Part shown: piece after piece, positions 10,025-20,544 of the stretch
Position numbering within the stretch: position 1 is the stretch's first letter
Layout: each line of letters begins with the position of its first letter
Origin: Trypanosoma brucei gambiense DAL972
Lineage: Eukaryota > Euglenozoa > Kinetoplastea > Trypanosomatida > Trypanosomatidae
Length of the DNA: 64,000 nt
Assembly: GCF_000210295.1 (NCBI RefSeq)
Contig: NC_026744.1
Span: forward strand, 1,860,001-1,924,000
Reading direction: 5' to 3'
Notes under the pieces: generated by a model
Told to the model about the DNA's origin: nothing
The model's input: the letters and a program-made list of their open reading frames with translations, nothing else
Databases searched by the model: none
Translations under genes and position numbers: made by a program

Positions 10025-12832
10025 TCAGAACACAAATACACTTTGAGCATCGCCAGTTTGATCACTGGGTTGTGATGCTGGTTTCATCTCGACTTTCCTT
10101 TTCCTCCGTTCAGTTGGCGTTTGGAAAGAAGTGACAGGGGTTGCGCCGCCCACGGAAGCGGCCGCAACTCTACGTACCTCTTCTTCGGCCCCTGGCGGCT
10201 GTCGGGACCCGACAGCCGCTTTCTTCGCCGCTCGTGGCGTCTTCCCCTTTTCCTTGCTCTTGCTGCGCCGCGCTGTTGAGGCGGCGGGCCTTTCCTTTGA
10301 CACCTTCGCCCTCTTCGTCGGTACGGCCCCGTCTTCTTCGCTGCCCCCTTCTCGTTTTCTCTTTCGACCCTCAGCAGTTTCTCCCGCGTGCACTGGGGGT
10401 TCGTTATTGGGTGCAGGCCGCTTATCCGCAGACGAAGGATCAGACGCGAACAGTTGTCGCCGTTCTTTCCGAACTTCCGCGAGGCAGCTGCTCAGCATCT
10501 GCCCGTCCTCTGGTTTTGCCGCTCCCAACGACACAATTTCTTCCGATTCAATGGCAAGTCCTTGCGCGTGACCCCGAGCACCTGCAACACCTCTTGAGTT
10601 TGTTTGACCGCCGCACTTAACCTGAATTCTGCCAAGTCGGTCAACGCCCTGCACCACTATGTCATCTAAAAAGCTTCCCGCACAAACCGCATCAATGTCG
10701 ACGTCATGTACGAGCACATCGTCGTGAAGACCAACATCCACAAAGGCACCGAACGTTGTGACACAACGCACTACCCCCGCAAGTTTGTCCCCACATTTAA
10801 TGTCTGCCGCTCTTGGGGCGCGACGGAAATGGCCGGCAAAAGGCAGTTCGGAGCGGGGATCTAAGGCCGGTGTTGCCAGTTCATGGGCCAACAGTTCAAG
10901 CGTTGCCTTACCACATCCCAGGCGCTCCGTCAGTTCCTTCAATTCATTTTCCTTCATGTCAAGAAGTTTACGCCCAATGTCGATCCGCTGTTGTCCCTTG
11001 AACAACTCGATCAGCCTCTGCACAACGGGATAGGACTCGGGGTGAATGTTAGAGCCGTCCAGTGGGTTGGTGGAATTAGGAAACCGAAAGAAACCTGCAA
11101 TTTGCTTGTAAACAGTTTCAGTCATCCCTGGAACGCGACGAAGGTCTTCCCGACTCATGAGCTTTTTGGCGTGACGCGCGAGAACAATTTGGTCTACCAT
11201 GCGCTTTGTCACACCCGGTATTTTTTCCATCACGTAGCGGTTTGCAACCATTGCGTTAACACCAACTGATGCTACGCACGACTCCACCACTCGATTCAAT
11301 GAGCGCGTCAGTTCGACCTCACTGATGTCATGTTGGTACATACCAATGCCCATTGATCGAACCGGAACCTTTACCAGCTCACTCAACGGATCGATGACAC
11401 GCCTGCCAATGCTCACCGCTCCGCGGTACATTGGGTCGAGGGTAGGAAACTCTTCCTTCGCGACATCGGAAACAGAGTAAACACTGGCGCCTGCTTCACT
11501 GACAATAGCATACTCGACGCTCAGGTTCTTCTCCTTGATGGTGGCGGCGACAACATCGGCCACGTCCCCCGAGGCAGTCCCGTTTCCGATAACAATTTTG
11601 TTAAGATTCATTTTCCCGACCGACCCACCGATATATTCTTTCATCTCATCCTTCTTCGACAAGGTGCAGCAAAAGCACGCAATAACACCGCCGTTTTCGT
11701 CTAGTGCAACACATTTAACACCCATTTTGAAGCCCGGGTCCATCGCAAGTATTCTCGCATCCCGCATTGGGCGCTGGAGGAGGATATGGCGAAGGTTGTG
11801 TGCAAAGACAGCCAGAGACTCTTTTATTGCACTCTTTTTGAGATCGCGCCGGACCGTCGCGTGCGTTCGCCGCACCACTTGTTTGCATGCCTCCTCAAGG
11901 CACTTCTGCAGAAGCTCCCCAGCTACTGAAGAAGTAGGTCTCCGCGCTCCATAAAATTTCCGACGAGCCCACGCAAAGAAAACATCCTTGTCCCTATTGC
12001 TTTCGGCCATTTTAACTTTCAACACACCCTCACTTTCGCCACGTTGCAGTGCCAGGAAATGGTGTGCACTAATCCGTTGCACCGGCCACACCTTGCCACC
12101 ATACCACTCAAAATGCTTCTTATTCTTTTCAAAAGAATCGGAATTCGCTGACTTTCCCCCAGGCTCCCCAGCAAGTGCACAACTAATGGTGCCGCTCCGC
12201 CTGCACTCCGTTAGCATGATCTGCCGTACCTCATCGCAACGCTGCACCTCCTCCACCACAATTGCCCTTAGCAACTTTTCACCGTCGTCCACGCAGCGGA
12301 GACGCTGCTGCACATCGTCGATGGGATCCGTCGTATACAACAATTTTTTCGCGAGAGGTTCCAGTCCCGCCTCACGCCCCCTATGTGCCAGACCCGTCTT
12401 CTTTTCTTTAAACGGCTCCCACGCATCCTCTAGCTGGTTCAAATGAACTAGCTTCTCAAAGGTCTCTTGAAGTTCCCTCGTAAGGAGGTTACGTTTCTCC
12501 AAACTTTTTAACATGAATTCGCGGCGTCGTTGCACTTCCCGTAGCTCCTCCGCCATATCAAGCAGCTGCCGGATTGTTGTCTCGTCGAGGTAACCTGTTT
12601 CGTCACGCCGATACCGCGCAAGAAAGGGCACAGTTGAACCTTTCTTAGTCTGCTCCACAACATAACATGCAGAGCCTTGGGGTATGTTTAGCCGCTGTGA
12701 AATAATGCGGTACAAGTGTGTTTCGCTGTTGCCCGCCTTCTGTGCCTTGGTGGACATCGCGCGCAACGAAAAGGTAACCGCTAGTACTGACCTTGGGTGC
12801 GCTGGTACAATTCTTTTAACGTACCGCAGCAT
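10025..12832 (-). CDS. Tex-like S1 RNA-binding protein
   Basis: A 935-aa protein of the Tex/SRBD1 family, which binds nucleic acid and in bacteria affects transcription. The order of domains is clear: Tex N-terminal helical region (about 40-200, with VPFLARYRRDETG), a YqgF/RNase H-like fold (about 365-480, starting ARILAMDPGFKMGVK), helix-hairpin-helix segments (MEKIPGVTKRMVDQIV and REDLRRVPGMTETVYKQI), and one S1 OB-fold (about 685-755, GDKLAGVVRCVTTFGAFVDVGLHDDVLVH). An added Lys/Arg/Ser-rich tail of about 170 residues is not typical of bacterial Tex. The first 25 residues (MLRYVKRIVPAHPRS) are basic and could target mitochondria; a second Met (MSTKAQKAG) would remove them. Whether it acts in the nucleus or the mitochondrion is not decided by sequence. 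Confidence 0.92.
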   Translation of the reverse strand: MLRYVKRIVPAHPRSVLAVTFSLRAMSTKAQKAGNSETHLYRIISQRLNIPQGSACYVVEQTKKGSTVPFLARYRRDETGYLDETTIRQLLDMAEELREVQRRREFMLKSLEKRNLLTRELQETFEKLVHLNQLEDAWEPFKEKKTGLAHRGREAGLEPLAKKLLYTTDPIDDVQQRLRCVDDGEKLLRAIVVEEVQRCDEVRQIMLTECRRSGTISCALAGEPGGKSANSDSFEKNKKHFEWYGGKVWPVQRISAHHFLALQRGESEGVLKVKMAESNRDKDVFFAWARRKFYGARRPTSSVAGELLQKCLEEACKQVVRRTHATVRRDLKKSAIKESLAVFAHNLRHILLQRPMRDARILAMDPGFKMGVKCVALDENGGVIACFCCTLSKKDEMKEYIGGSVGKMNLNKIVIGNGTASGDVADVVAATIKEKNLSVEYAIVSEAGASVYSVSDVAKEEFPTLDPMYRGAVSIGRRVIDPLSELVKVPVRSMGIGMYQHDISEVELTRSLNRVVESCVASVGVNAMVANRYVMEKIPGVTKRMVDQIVLARHAKKLMSREDLRRVPGMTETVYKQIAGFFRFPNSTNPLDGSNIHPESYPVVQRLIELFKGQQRIDIGRKLLDMKENELKELTERLGCGKATLELLAHELATPALDPRSELPFAGHFRRAPRAADIKCGDKLAGVVRCVTTFGAFVDVGLHDDVLVHDVDIDAVCAGSFLDDIVVQGVDRLGRIQVKCGGQTNSRGVAGARGHAQGLAIESEEIVSLGAAKPEDGQMLSSCLAEVRKERRQLFASDPSSADKRPAPNNEPPVHAGETAEGRKRKREGGSEEDGAVPTKRAKVSKERPAASTARRSKSKEKGKTPRAAKKAAVGSRQPPGAEEEVRRVAAASVGGATPVTSFQTPTERRKRKVEMKPASQPSDQTGDAQSVFVF

Positions 12833-13730
12833 AATCGAGGAGGAAAGGACGTTACACGGCGGGGAGCAGATCGATCAAACAAATGACACAGGGTGCTTTC
12901 CCTCAGCCGAAGGGATACGCACAAAATACAAATGTGTGCGTGGTCGACAGCCTTAAAACTATTAATATGATCTTCCCCTGGTGTTACTTATCCGTCCTGT
13001 GGAGGCGTCCACGCCAGCCTACCCTTCAACAAACAGAGTTCACCTGCCAAGGAGGAAACGAAATAGAAACAAGAACTCCAGTGTTTGATTCCTTTGGTTT
13101 GATTTGTTTGCACGAGGATAGAACAGGGGTTAAAAGTAGCAATGAGCGCACGCAGAAACATTAGTCTTACTTCGTACAAACGGTCACCCCCCCCCCTCAC
13201 ACACCAGCTACACTGAGGGTTACATCGGAAAAAGTACAGCTGCGGTGCCACCAGGACACCCGGAAACCGATGGCGCGGTAGCATCTTGAGGGGAAGAGGA
13301 GGCACAGTGTTAAGAAACGCACCACAAAAAGGGGAATAATGTGCCAGTAGGATCCGGTCGCAACGTGAAACTGAAGGCGACGCCCTCCACTTCACGCCCC
13401 AGCACCTCCCTCCCCCAAATAAAAAACGTTCGGTAGGCTTGCTACACGAGGTAGGCAATCTTTAATCGCTTCGGAAATTGCAAACACACCCACACTCTCG
13501 TGGGGACCGACGGCGGAGAGTTTACACACTGCGATAACCTGCAGGTGATGGTTAAATTGAATGATGTTCAGCAGGGAATGGGGGCAGTGATGAAGTCCGG
13601 TACCGCAGTAGATATAGAGAACGTCATCGCTTTGAGAGATTTTAGGTTGTTTCCCAACTGGATCCCCTTATCCACAAGCATATTACAATTCCCCACCATT
13701 AAAGAAATGCAGAACCCACCCAATTCTGCC
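12833..13730. other. intergenic region between PUS10 and Tex-like gene
   Basis: About 900 bases with no supportable gene. A C10 run on the plus strand (13187-13196) is a poly-G tract on the sense strand. The overlapping frames at 12883-13164 and 12988-13458 run antisense to each other and contain no known motif. Confidence 0.55.
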
Positions 13731-15545
13731 CTACAGACCATCTGCCGTCATGCCCAGCACGTCCAGTTGGATGATGTCTGTTCTACCGTTCAGCAGCTGA
13801 CCTAAATGTGGAACGGTCCTTCCCATATCCCCATGAACAAACTCCTTCACATAGGTGCCAGCCTGAGTCTCTAAGTCCATCAGGAACCAGTGAGCATTTA
13901 ACGGCACCAATTGAATATGGTGAATAACTCGGTTACGTGACTGCAACGATCGCCTATGTAGTACACGCACGGGGGTGCGTTGTTCGACAACTAGGTCACA
14001 CACAGCGTTCGTTGCCTGAAAATGTCTATCTTTCTCCGGCTCAGGTATTGATCTGCTGCACCACACAACACAACGGTACCTCTTCACCTTGCTCTGCGAG
14101 TGATGAGCCATGCGGAGAAGTATACCAGCATCTGTTATGCGTAATTCTGATATTTCCACGCTTCCCTCCTCGCTGGTATTAACCACAGCTTCCAGAGATG
14201 CCAAATCCTCCGGTGACGCGCGTTCCCTGCTGGGCGATATGACTTCGAGAACGAAGGGCCGCCCACTTCCGAGCATACGTACATCCACATCTTCCCGCCC
14301 AGCGCTATGAAACTTGTACCGTCCGTAGCCGAAGACGCGTTCGGATGCCGTGCGGTGCGGATTCAGCTTTTCCACTCCGGGATGTTGTTGGTCAGCTTCC
14401 AACACCTCACGCCGGGGACGCTTCACGCTTTGGCATGCGGCATCTTTCATTGGCCCTTCCCACGGTAGGGACGTTACACCTTCGGGGAAAAAGAAGGGCA
14501 ACACCGGATCGGCAATCGCTTCCTGTAGAGAGTACGAGCCAACACGTTTTCCATTAACAAACCAAGGGGACTGTGAGAGATCCCGCCTCGTTTTGCGGTA
14601 GTTTCCGATCAACATGATATTGGAGTGCTGCAGGGAACAAGCCAGTGTTGCTGGTTCACAGATCAAAAAATTGCCACTCCGTCCCACATCAGCAGCATCT
14701 CCGGTCCAACATCCAGTAGCATTCAAGTAAGGAAACACGTAGTCATATATAACACTGTACGTCAGCACCCCTTCGCTCCGGTTGCTACAGTACTGCAGTG
14801 GTACCGCAGTCCCGTTGGTAAGGTTCTTTAGTTGGTGATGCTCAGCGGCTATGTCCGCAACGAGGCCCTCGTTATCGGGGCTGTATACAAACGCCTGTTG
14901 TACCTGGGGCTCAGTTACACCGCCGTCACTTCCGGCACGACGAGTGATCTCCTGCATGTAGGCCTTATACCCAACAAGCGTCTTCACTTTGGATAACTCA
15001 GAGTGCTCACGCACAAGGTACTGCAGAACCCGCGCCCGCAGGTCACTCATGTAGAAATCCTTGAAGTTGGCGTGCTCTTCTGGCACCAACGCTGTGGGAT
15101 TTGGTTTCTCATTCTCCCTTCCACTTACACCGTGAAAGATTGCAGCCACTGCCAACCACAAAAATGATACGCTCCGGTGAACACTCACATTCACGGAAAG
15201 GCGGCTCGAGTCGATGAACCTACTTGTGCGAATTGTCGCGGCCACAACTGGGGCGTGGACGGCATCCAAAAACTGGTAAAGTCCCAAGCACGCACAGCAG
15301 AGACTATTCCTCTCATCGGCCGCCGTAGTGCTCTCTCCGTTATCTTCTGCCTTTCGAAAGTACCGCAGAGCACTCTCCGCCGTTTCGTAAACAATTGAAA
15401 AGCGTGGGTGATACGTTTCGTCGAGGAGCCTACCGTTCCCACAGTGGTCAGAGCGCGTCTGTACTGGGGGCTGCGGTGGAGGTACCTGATGCATGATCGA
15501 CATCCGAAGGGCACATGAGTGACACAGCACATTTTTTTGTGTCAT
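13731..15545 (-). CDS. PUS10: tRNA pseudouridine synthase Pus10
   Basis: A 604-aa enzyme of the archaeal/eukaryotic Pus10 family, which makes pseudouridine in the T-loop of tRNA (positions 54/55). The N-terminal metal-binding motif is visible as CxxC pairs at Cys8/Cys11 and Cys83/Cys86. The middle carries a THUMP-like region. The catalytic core has the family signature SAGREDVDVRMLGSGRPF (about 414-431), whose Asp residues include the catalytic one. The C-terminus has the closing signature AGTYVKEFVHGDMGRT and a final DIIQLDVLGM, as in other Pus10 proteins. Length is close to the eukaryotic norm, with a Ser/Thr-variable insertion between the N- and C-halves. The start at 15545 places the first CxxC at the very N-terminus, as expected. 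Substrates are inferred from the family. Confidence 0.93.
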   Translation of the reverse strand: MTQKNVLCHSCALRMSIMHQVPPPQPPVQTRSDHCGNGRLLDETYHPRFSIVYETAESALRYFRKAEDNGESTTAADERNSLCCACLGLYQFLDAVHAPVVAATIRTSRFIDSSRLSVNVSVHRSVSFLWLAVAAIFHGVSGRENEKPNPTALVPEEHANFKDFYMSDLRARVLQYLVREHSELSKVKTLVGYKAYMQEITRRAGSDGGVTEPQVQQAFVYSPDNEGLVADIAAEHHQLKNLTNGTAVPLQYCSNRSEGVLTYSVIYDYVFPYLNATGCWTGDAADVGRSGNFLICEPATLACSLQHSNIMLIGNYRKTRRDLSQSPWFVNGKRVGSYSLQEAIADPVLPFFFPEGVTSLPWEGPMKDAACQSVKRPRREVLEADQQHPGVEKLNPHRTASERVFGYGRYKFHSAGREDVDVRMLGSGRPFVLEVISPSRERASPEDLASLEAVVNTSEEGSVEISELRITDAGILLRMAHHSQSKVKRYRCVVWCSRSIPEPEKDRHFQATNAVCDLVVEQRTPVRVLHRRSLQSRNRVIHHIQLVPLNAHWFLMDLETQAGTYVKEFVHGDMGRTVPHLGQLLNGRTDIIQLDVLGMTADGL

Positions 15546-16720
15546 ATGGGTGTCAGAAACCTCAGCGCTACGGGTAGTTTTGGGTGTTGATAGCCAGTAA
15601 AAAAAAAAAAAGCAATATCACCCCATAGTGATGGTGAAGTGGAAATATAAAAAAAAATGAAAAGAGAACAGGGTATATCCGAGCGGGATAGCCACCATGG
15701 AAAGCAAGTGTTACTAAGTGATCTGTCAAAGGGCTTTTCACCTGAACAGAAATATTTAAAAAAAATACGAACATATACTACTCACCGTATGCTTGGACTA
15801 AATCGCGGTACAAGCCACCCAAAAAAATAGTCAGCTACCTCCTCGGTAGGCGGTGAGCGAAGCGCTCACATGCTGTCAGAGTGATAGAATGGTAAAAATA
15901 AAAAAGTAAAAGATGGAGTAGTTGATTGACGTTTTTCCCTTTTCTTTTTTTCTAATTCGCACTCGTGCGTCTGCTTCGCCTTTCGATCCTTGTTCCTTTA
16001 AGAATGGATCAGGTCGATAGGGAGAAATGTTAAATTTAGTAGTAATCAGAAAGGTGGGAGACACTAAAATTAAAAGCTAATAAAAGAAAAAAAAATAAGA
16101 ATGATAGCAGGAACGGTAACTATTGTAATGACGAGCCCGACTCAGGTGGCTCCCACCACCCTTGGGTTAGGCACCCGTTTTCGTGCCCGTGTTTGTTCGT
16201 GCCACAATAACGCACGACAGAATCCATCCACTACAGCATACGGCTCAAATGTTTTGTGGACACGTTTGTGTGCACGTTTACTACCATCTCCCCTTTCTTC
16301 GATAGGTCCCTATTATCTACGTGTGTGTCACGGTTGCCTTTGTTGGTGTCGTTGAGGTAAATGAGCGCAGGCTTGCCGTGGTAAAACAAAAACACCGTTC
16401 CCCCTCCTCCCTCCACCAGCCTCCCATCACACAGTCATATGTACTGAAGGCGAGCTCAAAGCCTTCCTTGATTCACTCTGAAGTCCTTCCACTCAGTAGT
16501 AAGTTGGAAATAGTGCGCTCCGGCGTTGCTTAGTCCCAGTTGCGCCGGTTGTTTGTCTGTTTTTTTCGCCGCGGAGACGTGTGCCTTCAGGGCATTCGAC
16601 TCAGGAAAGGAAGCTTAACGGTCGGTCAACACAGCCGTGCGTCTCAGTGGTTATTCTCTTCCTATGTGTAGGCCCCCCTCCGTATTTAACAATGGTATGA
16701 GATCCTCGATATGCCTGACA
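15546..16720. other. intergenic region between permease and PUS10
   Basis: About 1.2 kb with no supportable gene. It contains A-tracts on the plus strand (15600-15612, near 15650 and 16085-16095), which are pyrimidine tracts in sense orientation, and a T-rich plus-strand run near 15930-15952. The short plus-strand frames at 16101-16533 have no domain. Confidence 0.6.
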
Positions 16721-18244
16721 CTACTGTTTTTCATCCTCGCTCAGAGTGCCTGTTACTATTCTCCCGTAGAAGTCCTCTTTCCGCACCAGTTGGCAATAGA
16801 CAAGCGAAATGACCATTACAACCCCAAGTACTGAGAGGTTTACGATAACCGACTGCGTACTTTCCACCATACCCAGGACGATGAGTCCAGCGAAAAGTAT
16901 CATTGGAATAATAAGCAAGTACAGTAGCTTCCCCTCAAAAGGAGCTCTGAACGGCCGCTTGAGATGCGGATGGCGGTGGCGTATGACCAGGAAGGCAATA
17001 AAGATCATAAGCACCCTCAACCCGTAGAGCACTTGATCAACCTTCACGAGCGGTCCAAATTCGAGGAAGACGCCGAACAATGCGCTTAATACTGCATTTA
17101 GGGTTAGGGTCCAATGATAAGTGCCGAAACGCTTGTTCCGTTTATACAAGGCCCGATTAATCGGCCCGGGAAATGCTTCCGTGTAGGCAACACCTGCGAT
17201 GATTTGTGTTGTTGTGCAGAAAGAAGAGAGCAGTAAGGCATGTGCAGACAGCGCGCTAGCAACAACCATAAATACCCTTAGTGGCACACCTCCCACACTG
17301 AAGGCGACGTCCGACCAGAAACCTGTTACCCACTGTGACAAATCAGGTAGACCTTCTCGTATGCTTGCTCCAGTGAGTATCGGGGGAATGTACGTAAGGT
17401 AGGCAAGTCCCAGAAGAGGCGCAAGCGCGCGGATGAAGGTTCGTCGAGGTGCCTTGGTCTGTTCAATAACCGTGGCGGCTTGCTCCAGCCCACAAAGGTT
17501 CCACGAGGTAGTTGTTATGAATGTCGCCCAATCAATAGATGGGGGAATGTAGCTTATCGCCGGCCAGTTGAGGTAAAAATTTCTCTTGATCATATGCATC
17601 GAAAATAACGTCAAAAACGGTGCGACCGTCACAATAGAGAGTGCAATACTCAATTTTCCAACAGCCTGAACTCCCACCATGTTCAACGTGTACGTCACCA
17701 GCACCATGCCCAACCGAAGCAGTTTACTGATCGTGTCAGAACAAGGGACTGCAGTGCACACGTACTCAGATATGAGCACGGTATAAAGTGCATTGTCGAT
17801 GAAAATAAGCAGGAAAGTCAGTAATACCATCGCGAAGTAAACAACACGATGGAATGAAACGTTGTACCACATTAAGAAGGCAGCGTTCGACGGTATGGCT
17901 GTTGCCAATTCCGCAACGACGATAGTCGTTGGCGCTGCCATGAGTAGGGGAACCAGAACAATAGAAATGATACCAAGCAGTGGCCCTCCCCCGAGGACAG
18001 TTTCTTCAATAGCGTAAGCCCCAGAAGTAGTATACGCGTACATCAACCCCATGAGCATTGGTACTGAAAGACTCCTCTTTGGAGCCCCTTTATCCAGGAT
18101 GAATTGTTGCTCTCCGTCATTTGTCTGTCCTTCGACATCGGCCGAGGACTCAATTGGAGAGGCAGTTTCTTGTCGTTGACGAAAGATGTGGTAACGAGGG
18201 TGTTCGAAGTATTGATGTTCGTCCACGAATCCATCCCCAGCCAT
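16721..18244 (-). CDS. APC-family permease, polyamine/amino-acid transporter (POT1-like)
   Basis: A 507-aa integral membrane transporter with about 12 hydrophobic segments between residues 60 and 490, after a hydrophilic N-terminus of about 55 residues. The first segment carries TTSGAYAIEETVLGGGP, close to the substrate-binding (T/S)SGGPYGIEE-like motif of the LAT/polyamine branch of the amino acid-polyamine-organocation superfamily. The segment WNLCGLEQAATVIEQTKAPRRTF matches the usual 'W...G.E.....E...P...F' of TM6 and the following loop. Trypanosomatid members of this branch include the Leishmania polyamine transporter POT1, which is longer. Plasma membrane location and polyamine or basic amino-acid substrate are inferred. 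A GGGTTAGGG stretch at about 17100-17108 lies inside the coding sequence and is incidental. Confidence 0.9.
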   Translation of the reverse strand: MAGDGFVDEHQYFEHPRYHIFRQRQETASPIESSADVEGQTNDGEQQFILDKGAPKRSLSVPMLMGLMYAYTTSGAYAIEETVLGGGPLLGIISIVLVPLLMAAPTTIVVAELATAIPSNAAFLMWYNVSFHRVVYFAMVLLTFLLIFIDNALYTVLISEYVCTAVPCSDTISKLLRLGMVLVTYTLNMVGVQAVGKLSIALSIVTVAPFLTLFSMHMIKRNFYLNWPAISYIPPSIDWATFITTTSWNLCGLEQAATVIEQTKAPRRTFIRALAPLLGLAYLTYIPPILTGASIREGLPDLSQWVTGFWSDVAFSVGGVPLRVFMVVASALSAHALLLSSFCTTTQIIAGVAYTEAFPGPINRALYKRNKRFGTYHWTLTLNAVLSALFGVFLEFGPLVKVDQVLYGLRVLMIFIAFLVIRHRHPHLKRPFRAPFEGKLLYLLIIPMILFAGLIVLGMVESTQSVIVNLSVLGVVMVISLVYCQLVRKEDFYGRIVTGTLSEDEKQ

Positions 18245-18744
18245 TTACCCTCTTACTCTTGGACGAAATCAAACCTTAACCCTTGGTTTCAGTTGTGTTC
18301 AGGACCTTTCTTCTACGGGGGAAAAGAGCATGATACGAACAATGGAGCACCTACAGCAAGCAAACTTTTCAGAGATAACCACAAACTAGTTGCTTTGTGC
18401 TTTTGATATCGGGTGACAATCAACAGATAACTTAGGTACCGAAGTATCGCCCCTCCGGACAGTGTTCCCACTGACCCGGGAACGCAGACACACACACGCA
18501 CAAATACACACAAACACAAACACGTTAAACAGCGCCGTGTGCCGACATGTGTCCCACGTGAAAGTGCTTCCGAACTATTTTGCATGGCAAATCGGCGGTT
18601 ATGTGTACCGTCTAGTCCCGCTGTAACGACGTCGCATTGGAAGAGATGCCAGTGCACATCACAGAACTTCTCATTCCATTAGATCGTACACTTTCCTGCG
18701 GGCTCAGTGGTGCGCACCCTCTGCTTCTGCAGTGAAACGCTGCC

Positions 18745-18822
<78 letters not shown>

Positions 18823-19320
18823 GGGAAGAGGTGAGTGAGAAACAAGAGGGAACAGGAGTCATTTGATCCACGTCACGGCCTTTTGCCTTTGCTCAACCAC
18901 GCCTCAGTGAAGAGAAATCAAATACAAAGTTCCACCCTCTCGATTCTAGCAAGGACAGCAAGCAGAGGGGCGGGAGTTGCAACCACACCGGCTGCCAGCA
19001 GTTAAACTCCACGTGGCAGCTGACAATACCCCATTATTTTCCATTTGTGAAGGGGAAGCTGGACGGCCGAGAGCACCACGTTCCACCCATGTAGAAAAAT
19101 GTGCAATAGCTCGTTTGAAGCACAAAAAGTGACCCCAGAATGAGCGCACCCTCAGATTCTTCGGGCGTTCACATACACAGAAGCGTTCCCACAACTTTTG
19201 TTCGCATACAGTGCGCTTTGCACCTGCGGAAACCATCGGCCAAACACGTCGGTTTAGCACGCTGACAGCAGACACACCTTGTGATCACACGCGATTTCAG
19301 AAAAACACGACCGCTGATCC
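18245..19320. other. intergenic region with long (GT)n tract
   Basis: About 1.1 kb between the kinase and permease genes with no supportable gene. Its main feature is the GT microsatellite at 18746-18819. The Thr-His repeat frame across it on the minus strand is only the repeat read as protein. Confidence 0.65.
18746..18819. repeat. (GT)37 microsatellite
   Basis: An uninterrupted GT dinucleotide run of 74 bases on the plus strand, CA on the transcribed sense strand. It lies in the spacer between the kinase and the permease, upstream of the permease start in sense direction. Such tracts are hypervariable, can adopt Z-DNA and are useful markers; GT-rich DNA has also been linked to transcription initiation in T. 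brucei, though here the orientation is antisense. Confidence 0.97.
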
Positions 19321-20544
19321 CTAAGCATTCGCTCCTGATAGAAAGGGATGTTGAAGTAATTCAGCAGCCGTCGGTCTTTCAGTAGAATTCTTCAGAAGAC
19401 ACAAGGTAACAAAATCCTTCAGTTTGTCAGAATAGCTCTGCCCAGAGCCCTGGTCAAATTCGTCCAAGACGGGACCGAAAGAGTTGGACGAGGATTGCCG
19501 ATAGCCGTGCAATATCATTGACGGGATCTGCAACTCCAGAGGAGTCCACGGCAACCTCCCGGTTGATAGCTGGTACGTCAGCACGCCCACAGACCAGATG
19601 TCATTGGTGTATAGAAAGGGAATACCCCGGCAACTTTCAGGGGACATGTAAGGTGCCGTACCATATATACCTTCCCGTCTGCCCACCTCTTCTTTCTTGA
19701 CCGTTTTCCATTCTTCCAAGCCACTCCCTTCCAAACAGCGTAGGCAAGGGCACATACAATCCACGTCCGACAACTTGTATCGCACCTCCCCGGCGCCCGC
19801 GCCCCCAAACAGGAGTATATTCTGGGGTTTAACGTCATTGTGTACTGCGCCAACAACGTCATGCATGTATTGCAGCGTACGGAGAACATCTAGGAGAACT
19901 GTCCGAACAACGCTGTCATTCAGCCTCTCCCTGCGCTTCAGGAGGGCATCCAAGGTCCCGCCGGAAGCGAGCTCCAACGCGGCGTACATGTCGATTCTTC
20001 CATCCTTCGTGCCATTTGCTGGAAAAAGCCCGGTGTAATAGCATCGAACAAATCCGGGGTGTGCGATACTGTGCCACAAACGCACAATGGCTATCAACCT
20101 ATCAATCTCCTCAGCTCTGGTCAGTTGCAGCCGAGTTGCCTTCACAGCGACATGGTGTTCCTTCCAGCCATCAGTGGGTCTGGAGATAGTTCCGAGATAC
20201 ACAACTGAATTTGCTCCCTTCCCCAGAAGCTTAAACTGATGCTTCACAACAACAAGCTGTGACTCATCCCTAAACTCAAATGCCGCTACGGATGTTTCCG
20301 GTGTCTCGGAGGGTGTGGTGACCTTTACTTCTTCCACTTTGAACAGCGGGAAGAGGGACTCCTCCTCATCCTGTGCGCCTTCCTCTGCTCCCGTGGGGTG
20401 CGCGTCCACTCGTTCTTGCGGCAGTTCACACACCCCTTCGGGAGGTTCGGCACATGCTTGGGGAAGCTCTAGGAGCCGGGCTTTCACCTCCTGTAGCCGG
20501 CGCTCTAGTTCAACAAATCCCGTCGCACCATCGTCTCGTTCCAT
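19321..20544 (-). CDS. divergent Ser/Thr protein kinase (STE-like) with HND and DVD motifs
   Basis: A 407-aa protein whose residues about 103-404 form a protein kinase domain; the first 100 residues are acidic and low in order. The Gly-rich loop is LGKGANSVVYLG (107-118), the ATP lysine is Lys135 (HVAVK), the catalytic loop is HNDVKPQNILL (235-245), the metal-binding motif is DVD (260-262), and SPE (301-303) plus DIWSVG (315-320) follow. Thus Lys, catalytic Asp237 and Asn241, and metal Asp260 are present, but the usual HRD is HND and DFG is DVD. This makes it a non-RD kinase that may not need activation-loop phosphorylation. The hydrophobic pattern and short spacer suggest the STE/MAP-kinase-kinase-like group; the subgroup is uncertain. 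A Cys-rich activation loop (CMCPCLRC) is unusual. Confidence 0.9.
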   Translation of the reverse strand: MERDDGATGFVELERRLQEVKARLLELPQACAEPPEGVCELPQERVDAHPTGAEEGAQDEEESLFPLFKVEEVKVTTPSETPETSVAAFEFRDESQLVVVKHQFKLLGKGANSVVYLGTISRPTDGWKEHHVAVKATRLQLTRAEEIDRLIAIVRLWHSIAHPGFVRCYYTGLFPANGTKDGRIDMYAALELASGGTLDALLKRRERLNDSVVRTVLLDVLRTLQYMHDVVGAVHNDVKPQNILLFGGAGAGEVRYKLSDVDCMCPCLRCLEGSGLEEWKTVKKEEVGRREGIYGTAPYMSPESCRGIPFLYTNDIWSVGVLTYQLSTGRLPWTPLELQIPSMILHGYRQSSSNSFGPVLDEFDQGSGQSYSDKLKDFVTLCLLKNSTERPTAAELLQHPFLSGANA

